Shown one piece after another: positions 14,998 to 23,300 of a stretch of 28,455 nt of DNA. How positions within the stretch are numbered: position 1 is the stretch's first letter; each line of letters begins with the position of its first letter. Position numbers and translations under genes: made by a program. Where the stretch lies: NCBI RefSeq assembly GCF_032229525.1, contig NZ_JAVTWB010000235.1:1-28455 (forward strand). The letters are read 5' to 3'. The DNA is from Accumulibacter sp032229525 (GTDB lineage Bacteria > Pseudomonadota > Gammaproteobacteria > Burkholderiales > Rhodocyclaceae). The notes beneath the pieces are model-generated. The model saw nothing but the letters and a program-made list of their open reading frames with translations. It was not told where the DNA came from and searched no databases.

Positions 14998-17955
14998 CTA
15001 GAGTCGCCAGTCGGCATCGCCGAAAGCGACGACACACAGGGCCATCGGCAGGCTGTCGAGCAGCGCCTGGCGTTTGGCTTCGCGCAGGGCTTCCCCGAGG
15101 CAGGGGATGTCATCCGCCTGGCGCGGATGGCCGGCCTGCGCATCCCGCGTCGATTGTCGGTGGATGGCCAGCAAGCTCTCGAGGAGTTTTTGCCCCACTT
15201 TGACTGCATGCGGACCGAATACCGTGGCGATGGTCGATACGATCGCCGCCGCCCCGGCCTGGCGGAAGTAACGGATGTGGTTGGCGTACTGCTGCGCGGT
15301 ACTGGCGGTGTCGCAACCGAGCAGCAGCATCAGGGGGGTGGCGCCGTCCACCTGAACGTATTCGCGCGGCAGACGCAGCGTCTTGAAGTCGATGCCGCCG
15401 ATCTCAAGGGCGATGTCCTGCCGTTCGCCGCTGTTGTGTGGAAAGGCCACCAGCAAGCTCGGGTGACTGCCGGCGATCGCCTGTTTCCAGTCGTCCCAGT
15501 TGGCCGCTACCCTGACCTGGTCAGGCAGGTGTTGGCGCAGTGCCGCCAGTAGCGGGTCCACCTCGGCCGCCGTCACTTCCCGGCTGTAACCGATGACGGC
15601 GGCCTGGTCGAGTTGCAGGCGGAGACGATCGCCTGCCGGTTCGGCCTGGATGATCACCTCGGCCTGGTTGGGGACTTCGATCTCCGGGTTGTAGACGTGC
15701 CGCTCGATGACCTTGCGCAGACCCCAGAAGCCCATCGGGCAGACGTGCCGCCGTGCTTGCTGCTGCCCGGCGCAGTCCGGCGGGCAGGCGCCGTCGGCGA
15801 GCGCCTTGAGCGCATTCGGGCAGAAGCGGACGCCGGCGTCGTCGTCCGGCGGCTGGTACTGGTAGATGAACTCGAAGGGCACCACGGCATCGGCACGGGT
15901 GCTGATGATCTGGATGTGGGTTTCTTCCTCGACGTCCATGCCTTCGCGTTGCAGGGGCTGCAGGTTGTCGATCACCAGGCTCGAGTAGAGATCGGCGCCC
16001 AGCCGTGCCAGCTTGATGAACAGCGGCAGGTTTTCGCCTTCGGTCAGCCCGTCGCTGTAGTCGGCGACGCTGTGGGCGACGTCGGAGAGCAGCCGGTTGA
16101 TGCTGGCGATCGGTTCGTCGATGCCGCTGAGGTCCTTGGCCCAGGCGCGCTTGCCGGCGATGCCGGTGAGCAGGGGCCGTTGCTGATTGCTGTGGTTGAG
16201 GATGAACGAGGCATCGAAGCGCCGTCGCGATCCGAGCCCGTTCCAGTCCTGGCGGACACGCGCCTCGACCTCCTGGCTGATCGTTTGCTGTTCATCGACC
16301 GTTTCGTCGGGCTGGGTGACGCGGGTGTGGATGAGCACCGTTTGCAGCACGCGGCCGCGGTGCAGGACGCTGATCCGTCCCTCGAAATCGGCGCACCGGC
16401 GCGGCGTGAACACGAACTCGGCGACGGTGCTCGGACCATCGGCTGGCAGCAGCAGCTGCCCGAGCAGCGGTGAATCGAGTTGCGTCGGCTCGTGAAAGAC
16501 GACTTCCAGCCGGTGCCGCTGCTGGTCACGCGGCAGTTCGTGCGCCGGGAAGGCTTGCGGGGCGGACTGCCACTGCGCATCCGGTGGGCCGATGCGCACG
16601 CGCAGCATGATCGGCATGCCCACCACCAGACGGTGCCGCTCCTCGACCAGTTGTTGTTCGTGCCGGCGCCAGAAACCGTGCTGGATGTAGCGCAGCTCGG
16701 GAGATGCGGCGCTCTGCTCGGCCTCCCGGTTTCTCACCTCGCTGGCGACTTCGGCGAGCGACGAGGCTTCGTCGGACTCGCGGTGGAAGCGGTAGCCACG
16801 CCTCGCCTCGTCGATGCCGCGGGCGAGCAGATGCGGCGAGACGCTGCGCGCGGTTGGCAGGGCGCTTGCGCCGCTTGCGCGCCGCTGGCCTTCGCCCACC
16901 CCGCCCACCTCGTCCATTACCGCTGCGCCGACCATCGCGGGCGCGGCGACGAGTTGATCGAGCGAGCGTTCGCTGACCGCCAGGGTGGCGTTCTGCGGTA
17001 GTGCTCGCAGCCGGCTGGTCAGCTTGTCGACGGTATGCAGCAGCCGGCTCAGGCGCAGCAGGTCGCCGCCGAGGAAGGCGATGGCGTTGGCACCGAATGC
17101 CTGCGCCAGGGCGCAGTCGAGCGGATGGTTGTGGGTCAGTTGGTCGCCGAACTGCAGCAGTGCCGGCATCGCCCAGTCGGCGCCAGCTTCGTGCCCGCGG
17201 CTGACGCAGACCACGCCCTCGGCGGACAGCTCGTGAGCGATGGTGCGCGTCAGGGGTTCGACGGCATCGCCGCTGGCGTCCAGTCCGCCAAGGACCAGCA
17301 CCAGCGCAGCCCGGGTGGGCGAACGCCGACGCAGCAAGCGCGCCGCCGTTTGCCGCAGGGAAGCGCTGAAGACGAGAATCTCGAGGCGGGGGGTGGCGCG
17401 ACCGGCAACGCTGAAGCGATAGGGCCACGGTTCTCGCCACGGAGCCCGGAACTGCAAGAAAGCGGCGGCGAGCGGGTCGTCCGGCAGAACGCCGATGTGG
17501 AATGGCAGTTGCCAGTCGACCCGCCCATCGGCCGGGAAGGCATCGCCGACGAAGACGCTGGCGGCGCCGACCGCTGGCTGCTGCAGCGCCTGCAGCATCG
17601 GCAGCAGTGCGTTCCAGGCTTGCGACCGGCTGCGTACCGCGATGCGCAATCCCGACGCGGTTTCGCTCAGAAATGCCGACCAGGCGTCGGCGAGCAGCGA
17701 GGCGGCAGGCAAGCCCGATCGAGTTCGCAGCGGCGGCACCTGCCAGGCCAGCAGATCATCGTCGCTGCGGGCGGCGACGAGCAGGTGGCTGATCGCTGCT
17801 GCCTGTTGTCCGCCACTTGCGCCATCGCCGGCAAGCGTGGCCTGCGGCACACGCCGGGAGGCCGCGCGCCAGGCACCCAGCGCGGCCAGGGCCTGCGCAT
17901 AACGCGCGTCGTCGACATCGAGACTCCAGCTGGCAAGCTGCTGACGATCGATCAT
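14998..17955 (-). CDS. CHAT-domain (caspase-clan) protease with Cys4 insert
   Basis: Predicted cysteine protease of the CHAT family, 985 residues. Residues 1-440 are an uncharacterised alpha/beta-rich region; about 445-545 looks like a beta-sandwich (LQTVLIHTRV at its end); the CHAT domain occupies roughly 680-985. It shows VPFEF at 692-696, the counterpart of the PWEL strand, the likely catalytic His840 in AFPHNSG, and Cys881 in LLLGCDTA. Between them are C712, C724, C728 and C739 (followed by PMGFWGL), a probable zinc-binding insert. His is followed by Asn-Ser-Gly rather than the usual Gly, so activity should be tested. Start 17955 is chosen because AGAGG precedes it and the longer start at 17988 would run into the patatin gene. 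Ten nt separate it from that gene. Confidence 0.82.
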   Translation of the reverse strand: MIDRQQLASWSLDVDDARYAQALAALGAWRAASRRVPQATLAGDGASGGQQAAAISHLLVAARSDDDLLAWQVPPLRTRSGLPAASLLADAWSAFLSETASGLRIAVRSRSQAWNALLPMLQALQQPAVGAASVFVGDAFPADGRVDWQLPFHIGVLPDDPLAAAFLQFRAPWREPWPYRFSVAGRATPRLEILVFSASLRQTAARLLRRRSPTRAALVLVLGGLDASGDAVEPLTRTIAHELSAEGVVCVSRGHEAGADWAMPALLQFGDQLTHNHPLDCALAQAFGANAIAFLGGDLLRLSRLLHTVDKLTSRLRALPQNATLAVSERSLDQLVAAPAMVGAAVMDEVGGVGEGQRRASGASALPTARSVSPHLLARGIDEARRGYRFHRESDEASSLAEVASEVRNREAEQSAASPELRYIQHGFWRRHEQQLVEERHRLVVGMPIMLRVRIGPPDAQWQSAPQAFPAHELPRDQQRHRLEVVFHEPTQLDSPLLGQLLLPADGPSTVAEFVFTPRRCADFEGRISVLHRGRVLQTVLIHTRVTQPDETVDEQQTISQEVEARVRQDWNGLGSRRRFDASFILNHSNQQRPLLTGIAGKRAWAKDLSGIDEPIASINRLLSDVAHSVADYSDGLTEGENLPLFIKLARLGADLYSSLVIDNLQPLQREGMDVEEETHIQIISTRADAVVPFEFIYQYQPPDDDAGVRFCPNALKALADGACPPDCAGQQQARRHVCPMGFWGLRKVIERHVYNPEIEVPNQAEVIIQAEPAGDRLRLQLDQAAVIGYSREVTAAEVDPLLAALRQHLPDQVRVAANWDDWKQAIAGSHPSLLVAFPHNSGERQDIALEIGGIDFKTLRLPREYVQVDGATPLMLLLGCDTASTAQQYANHIRYFRQAGAAAIVSTIATVFGPHAVKVGQKLLESLLAIHRQSTRDAQAGHPRQADDIPCLGEALREAKRQALLDSLPMALCVVAFGDADWRL

Positions 17956-17965
17956 TTCCCGCCTC

Positions 17966-19081
17966 TCAGTCCAAGGGCCAGTCGCCAACCGGCCAGCCCG
18001 TGGCCGGGGCGATCGGTAGCCGGGCGCGGGTGCGCAGGGCGCTGTCGGTGAGCGCGTAGCCCCAGTTGATCAGTTGCCCCTGGTCGCGTGCCTCGAAGCG
18101 CTTGAGACGGGTCGGGATACTCTGCAGCCTGGTGGTGACGGCGTTGTCGCTGACCAGCGCCTGAGCATCCTCGTAGGCGCCGATCTCGGTGCCGATTCCC
18201 CAGTAGCCGCCCTGCCGGCGCCCCGCTGCGAAATCGCCGACCAGCCAGCGCTTGCGCAGTGCGCGCGTCTGGTCGATCAGGATGTCGCGCACCCGGCCGA
18301 GCTGCAGCAGGTCGTCTTCGAACGGCGATTCATCGATCTCGAAAGGTGCGCCGGCGTCACTGACCAGAACGATGTCCACCTTGTCGACCAGCGCTTCGAG
18401 GCCCATGTTGTCATAGATGCCGCCGTCGGCGAGGACAATGCGCTGGCGCAGGTTGTCGAGATTGGGCAAGTCACGCAGCGGTTTTTCCCAGTCGGCGGGG
18501 TCGGTGTGGAGGACCACCGGTGAAAAGATCGGCGGGAAAGCGCTCGAGGCGGCGACCGCCGTGGACAGCAGTAGGTCACTATGGCGCGAGATGCCCAGGG
18601 TGTAGTCCGCGAGGTAAGCCTGGCTGAAGCGGAAGCTGCGACCGGTCTGCATGTTGGTGGCGTAGAAGATGAAACGCGGCGCAGACTCGATAGCGGAATT
18701 CGGGATTTCGCGCAGCAGTGTCGCGCCGAAGAGGTCCTTGTCGTAGCGCCGGGCGAGGAATTCGCCTGCAGTAATGAACGGCATCAGGTGGCCGAGAACG
18801 GCGGTGCTGATGTCGATGGTGTGGCTGCAGAACTCACGTACCGGTTGCGCCACGACTTGCTCGAAGTTGCTGGCGCGGCCGTCGTCGAAAGCGAGTTGAC
18901 GCCAACGGTGGGCGAGCACGCCTGCCAGTATCGAACCGCCGGAAACGCTGGTGATCCGGTTCAAGCGCCCGAGCAGGCCAGCGTCATTGAGTCGCCAGAG
19001 GCTGCCGAGGCCGAAAAGCGTTGCCCGGAATCCCCCACCGGACAAGGCCAGACCAATAGTCGTTTGCTGATCAAGGTTCAT
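17966..19081 (-). CDS. Patatin-like phospholipase
   Basis: Predicted cytosolic lipid acyl hydrolase of the patatin family, 371 residues. The oxyanion loop SGGGFRA is at 14-20, the nucleophile Ser47 in SVSGGS, and the second dyad member Asp219 in LADGGIYDNMG. The central region 150-190 (SDLLLSTAVAASSAFPPIFSP) is the family's conserved block. All catalytic residues are present, so it should be active. Start 19081 has GGAG eight nt upstream and puts the catalytic core at the N-terminus; the frame is open to 19288, but that stretch crosses the putative promoter. It is the first gene of a three-gene operon with the CHAT protease and metal hydrolase. Patatins are known effectors in several bacterial immune systems, where they degrade the host membrane; that role here is inferred from context. 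Confidence 0.87.
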   Translation of the reverse strand: MNLDQQTTIGLALSGGGFRATLFGLGSLWRLNDAGLLGRLNRITSVSGGSILAGVLAHRWRQLAFDDGRASNFEQVVAQPVREFCSHTIDISTAVLGHLMPFITAGEFLARRYDKDLFGATLLREIPNSAIESAPRFIFYATNMQTGRSFRFSQAYLADYTLGISRHSDLLLSTAVAASSAFPPIFSPVVLHTDPADWEKPLRDLPNLDNLRQRIVLADGGIYDNMGLEALVDKVDIVLVSDAGAPFEIDESPFEDDLLQLGRVRDILIDQTRALRKRWLVGDFAAGRRQGGYWGIGTEIGAYEDAQALVSDNAVTTRLQSIPTRLKRFEARDQGQLINWGYALTDSALRTRARLPIAPATGWPVGDWPLD

Positions 19082-19215
19082 GCGAGTGCTCCACGAGGTT
19101 GCCGCTGACGCTCGCCCATGCGCTTCGGACCGGGGCTGCCTGTACTGGTTCAGCGGTGTTCCGGCGACGCGCCGCCACGCTTGGAAGGATAGAAGGTTTC
19201 GCGGCCTATGGCGGG

Positions 19216-19245
19216 AGTATCTCTGTTCCCGATGATGGCGGTCAA
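19216..19245 (-). promoter_or_regulatory. Putative sigma-70 promoter of the patatin-CHAT-MBL operon
   Basis: On the minus strand, TTGACC (five of six matches) at 19245-19240 is followed after 18 nt by GATACT (four of six) at 19221-19216. Transcription would begin near 19209, leaving a leader of about 128 nt before the patatin ATG. It lies in the divergent gap. Confidence 0.45.
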
Positions 19246-19291
19246 ACGCGCTCATCGTCGTCAGGGCGAGGTTTTTTATTCCGTTCACGCT

Positions 19292-19300
19292 TGCTAGACT
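19292..19300 (+). promoter_or_regulatory. Putative extended -10 promoter of the caspase gene
   Basis: TGCTAGACT gives a TG-extended -10 box (TAGACT, four of six). There is only a T-run and no real -35 box around 19272-19277, which extended -10 promoters can tolerate. It is 45 nt upstream of the caspase ATG and 47 nt from the -35 box of the opposing promoter. Confidence 0.38.
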
Positions 19301-19345
19301 GAGGGTCGCAGTTTTCGATCAACCATCGTTCGACAGGAGACAGTC

Positions 19346-20188
19346 ATGAGCAAGCGCGCACTGTGCATGGGAATCAACAACTACCCCGGTACCCACATGG
19401 ATCTCTCCGGTTGCGTGAACGACGCCAACGACTGGGCGGCAGAACTGGCCGGGCGCGGGTTCACGGTCAGCAAGCTGCTCGACAGCCAGGCGACCAAGGC
19501 GGCGATGGTCAACGGCATTCAGTCGTTGATTGCTAGCGCGGTTAGCGGCGATGTGGTGGTGATTACCTACTCCGGGCACGGCACCTACGTGCCGGACACC
19601 AACGGCGACGAGATCGATGGCCTCGATGAAGCGCTCTGCCCCTACGACCTGCAGACCGGCGGCGGCGCGCTGGTCGACGACGAGATCAATACGCTGTTCG
19701 CGGCGCGCAAGGCGGGGGTACGCCTGGCACTGCTGTCCGATAGTTGCCATTCGGGTACGGTGACGCGCGCTGCGGCTGCCGATCCCGACGCCGACGATGC
19801 GCCGCGGCCGCGCTTCATGCCGATGGGCAACTGGCTGCCGGCGGACAAGTTGCCGCAAGGGATCAGCGGCCAGCCGCTGACGACGGTGCCGGTCGTTTCG
19901 GGGGTGTCGCCTTTTGCCGGTGCATTGTCGCGGATGATGGGCGATCTGCTGCTGGCCGGATGCAAGGAAGGGCCGAACAACTTCAGCTACGACGCGAAGA
20001 TCAGTGGCCGACCCTGCGGTGCTTTTACCTATTACGCGCTGAAGGCGCTGAAGATGTTGCCGGCCAACGCCACCTACGCGCAGTGGCACGCAGCGATCAC
20101 GCCGGGCTCTCTGCCCTCGGCTTCCTATCCGCAGACGCCGCAGATCTTCGGCAGTGCGGACGCCCGCAACCGCCAGATCTTCACCTGA
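19346..20188 (+). CDS. Caspase-family (C14, metacaspase-like) protease
   Basis: Predicted cytoplasmic caspase-like cysteine protease of 280 residues. It opens with the family's beta-1 strand (ALCMGINNYPG) and LSGCVNDANDW at 20-30. The catalytic His78 is in TYSGHGTYV and Cys134 in LSDSCHSGT. DGLDEALCPYD at 91-101 carries the acidic residues that give metacaspases and related enzymes their preference for cleavage after Arg or Lys. No signal peptide, membrane segment or fused sensor domain, so it probably acts as a soluble protease on a partner protein. AGGAGA at 19335-19340 sits five nt before the ATG. It leads the plus-strand arm of the cluster, and the lipase-CHAT fusion is the nearest candidate substrate. 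Confidence 0.9.
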   Translation: MSKRALCMGINNYPGTHMDLSGCVNDANDWAAELAGRGFTVSKLLDSQATKAAMVNGIQSLIASAVSGDVVVITYSGHGTYVPDTNGDEIDGLDEALCPYDLQTGGGALVDDEINTLFAARKAGVRLALLSDSCHSGTVTRAAAADPDADDAPRPRFMPMGNWLPADKLPQGISGQPLTTVPVVSGVSPFAGALSRMMGDLLLAGCKEGPNNFSYDAKISGRPCGAFTYYALKALKMLPANATYAQWHAAITPGSLPSASYPQTPQIFGSADARNRQIFT

Positions 20189-20352
20189 GCGAGCGCCGCC
20201 GGCCTGGTGATTCTCAGCGCCGTGCGTGGGTCGGGTGAGCAGGCAGGCGAGGCCCGACGCTGGCGCTCATCCGACGTCCGCATCGATGAGGGCTGTGGGC
20301 TGCGCTTGCCGGCCGATCCAGGATCAGCAGTGACCACCCGATGGAGGCGATG
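20189..20352 (+). promoter_or_regulatory. Intergenic region with nested inverted repeats
   Basis: The 164-nt gap between the caspase and lipase-CHAT genes holds nested complementary segments. AGCGCC (20216-20221) pairs with GGCGCT (20262-20267), enclosing GTCGGG (20230-20235) with CCCGAC (20253-20258). CTCATC (20266-20271) can also pair with GATGAG (20285-20290). No T-run follows, so this may be an RNA structure affecting expression of the second gene rather than a terminator. No clear promoter was found. Confidence 0.35.
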
Positions 20353-23300
20353 ATGCCGGAAACCACCAAGCTCAATCTCACCGGTCGTCAGAACGACAAG
20401 GAGCAGTTGCCGGCGTTGTTGCAGTCGCTCCGCCGTTCCGCCGACGAGCCGGACGACCCTTTCCTGCCAGCCGGATACCTGCAGACCCGGGCGAGCTTCG
20501 AGGTCGGCGCTGCCGTGCGCGGTAGCGGCGCCGTCACGCAGCAGTACGAGGCGCAGCAGGACGAGGTGCTGGTGATCGAGCTGGCCGATGGCGGTGTGCT
20601 GATCACCAGCGCCGCCGAGCTCAAGGCCTCGCTCGAGCTGAGCCGGCCGGATCTGATTGGCAGCGACGGTGAGATCCTGTTCGATCGACTGCGCAGCGAG
20701 GGCGCGGCGGCGCGGGGTCTGGTCGGGGAAGCGATCGGCGGGCTGATCACCAGGGTCTTCGCCCTGACGGTCGGCAAGCGCAGCGACGCGATCATCGACG
20801 CGGCCAGGGAGAAACTGGCCGAGCTGAAGCCGGGCGGGGTCGGCCAGGTCGCTGAACTCGGCGTCACCTGGCTCGGCACCAAGGCGCTGATGTGGGCGAT
20901 AGAAAAGCGCCTGGACCGGCAGCCCGGCCTCTACTGCTGGGAAAACGGGCGTAGCCGGGCCCCTGCCGCTTCCGACCAGGAGGCGCTCGATCGGGCGCAG
21001 GCGGAACTCAAGCGGGCGGTGGCAGGACAGTTGCCGGTGCTGGTTTTCCTGCACGGTACGGGGTCCAGCACGCGGGGCAGTTTCGGCGACCTGCAACTGG
21101 ACGAACGCGAACTGTGGAGCGTTCTCGAGCGGCACTACACGGGTGGCATCTACGCCTTCGAGCACCGCACGCTTTCGGAGGGGCCGATCGAGAACGCGCT
21201 GCAACTGCTCGCCGCCTTGCCGGCAGGCCTCCAGCTGGGCCTGGTCTCGCATTCGCGCGGCGGCCTGGTGGGCGATCTGCTGTGCCTGGAGAAGTTCGAC
21301 GAGCTGATCAAGCTCTTCAGGTCCGATCTGCCGGGCACCGGCGATGCCGACGCCGCCGAAGCGCAGAGCGTCAAGGAGCAACTCGAAACTGCGCACGCCG
21401 AGCAACGGGCGCAGTTGCACCAACTGGCGGCTGCGCTGGCCGACAAGAAACTGCTGGTGCAGCGTTACGTGCGTGTGGCCAGCCCGGCGCAGGGGACGCG
21501 GCTGGCAAGCGGCAACTTCGACGTCTTCCTTTCCGGTCTGCTGACGCTGATCGGGCAGGTGCCGTTCTTCTTCGGCAGTCCCTTCTACTCGGCCTTCAAG
21601 CGGGTGGTGCTGGAAATCGCCCACAAGCGCACCAATGCCCATCTGGTGCCCGGCATCGAAGCGATGCTGCCTGATTCACCGATGGCCCGCCTGCTGCGCG
21701 ATGCACCGGTGCGGGAGGGGATCGAGATGGCGGTGATTGCCGGCGACATTGAAGGCGGCAATCTGCTCAAGCGTTTGGGCGTGCTGCTCACCGATTTCCT
21801 GCTTTTCGACAATGTGGACAACGACCTGGTGGTCGATACCGCTTCGATGTTCGGCGGCATTGCGCCACAGGCGCGGGCGCGGACGTTGTTCGATCGCGGG
21901 CCCGACGTCTCGCATTTCCGCTATTTCAGCAATATCGACACCCGTGCGGCCTTGCGCGACTGGCTGGTGAGCAGGGAGGTGCTGCCGCTGGCGGCCTTCC
22001 AGCCCCTGCCCGCGCCCTTCGAGGACCTTGACCTGCCGGCCGGCGAAAGCAGTGCGCGTGGGGTGTCGCGGGCCTCCGCGGCGATCTCTCGCGACCTGCC
22101 GGTGGTGGTCGTGCTGCCGGGGATGATGGGTTCGCACCTGTCGGTTAACGGCAAGGATCGCGTCTGGTTCGACCCGCTCGACATCGCCAGCGGTGGCCTG
22201 AGCAAGATTGCCTGGGAGCAGTCCGGCGTCGAAGCTGAACAGCTGTTCAACATGTTCTACGGTGACCTCTGCGAGTTCCTGTCGAAGAGCCACCGGGTCG
22301 AGCGCTTCGCCTATGACTGGCGGCAGCCGCTGGACGTCCTCGCCGAGCGCTTCGCCGAGTTCCTCGACCACCTGCTGCGCGAGACGCAGCAGCCGATACG
22401 CCTGCTCGCCCACAGCATGGGTGGGTTGGTGGTGCGCGCTAGCATCCACCGGCGACGGGCGGTGATCGACGCCCTGATGGCGCGTGACGGGGCGCGCCTG
22501 GTGATGCTCGGTACGCCCAACCAGGGCGCCTATTCGATGGTCGAGAATCTGCTCGGCAAGGGCGATACGCTGCGTTCGCTGGTGCGCCTGGATACCGTTC
22601 ATGACATGCAGGAGGTACTGGCGATCGTCTCCGGTTTTCGCGGCGCCTTGCAGCTGCTGCCCAAACCCGGCTTCGTCGACATCTTCCAGGGGCAACCGGG
22701 CGGAGGTGCCACGGAACAGCATTTCGAGCGCGCCGGGACCTGGCAGGACTACCAGGCCAAGGTTTTCGATTTCTGGTTCGGCAACCACCACTCGGCAACC
22801 CCGGACCAGCAGCAACTCGACGCCGCGAGCTGGCTATGGCAGCAGGATGGTCAGGCGACGCCGGCATTACCGGTCGCCTACGGGCAGAAGACGGCTTACG
22901 TCTGCGGCGTCGCCCGCAACACGCCCTGCGGCATCCGCGAGGAGAACGGGCGTCTGAAGATGGTCGGGACGACCCAGGGCGATGGCACCGTCACCTGGGC
23001 CTCCGGGCGCATCGATAACGTCGGCAGCTACTACTACCTGCCGGCCAAGCACGGTGATCTGCCGTCGACCAGCGCGTATTTTGCGGCCCTCAGCGAACTG
23101 CTGCAGAGCGGCGCCACCAGCGGCCTGATGAACAGCCCGCCGGCGGTGCGTGACGGCGAGCAGCTGCAGCCGGTGACCTATGACGCCGGGCCACCGACAG
23201 TGGACGGCGGCGAGGCGCTGGCGCGCGGCTTGCTCGGCGGTTCGCCACGCAGCCGCGTCGCCACACGACCGACCCGCCGGCTGGAGGTGACCGTCAAGGC

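Noticed and set aside
14688..15552. Plus-strand frames (171 and 191 aa) opposite the MBL/CHAT junction
   Set aside because: They overlap antisense the MBL start with its good Shine-Dalgarno and the CHAT 3' end. Composition is that of shadow frames.
17035..18051. 338-aa plus-strand frame opposite the CHAT and patatin genes
   Set aside because: It is antisense to two genes with intact motifs and short intergenic spacing; no domain is visible.
20125..21642. 505-aa minus-strand frame
   Set aside because: It crosses the caspase 3' end, the intergenic gap and the start of the fusion gene, with low-complexity composition and no family features.
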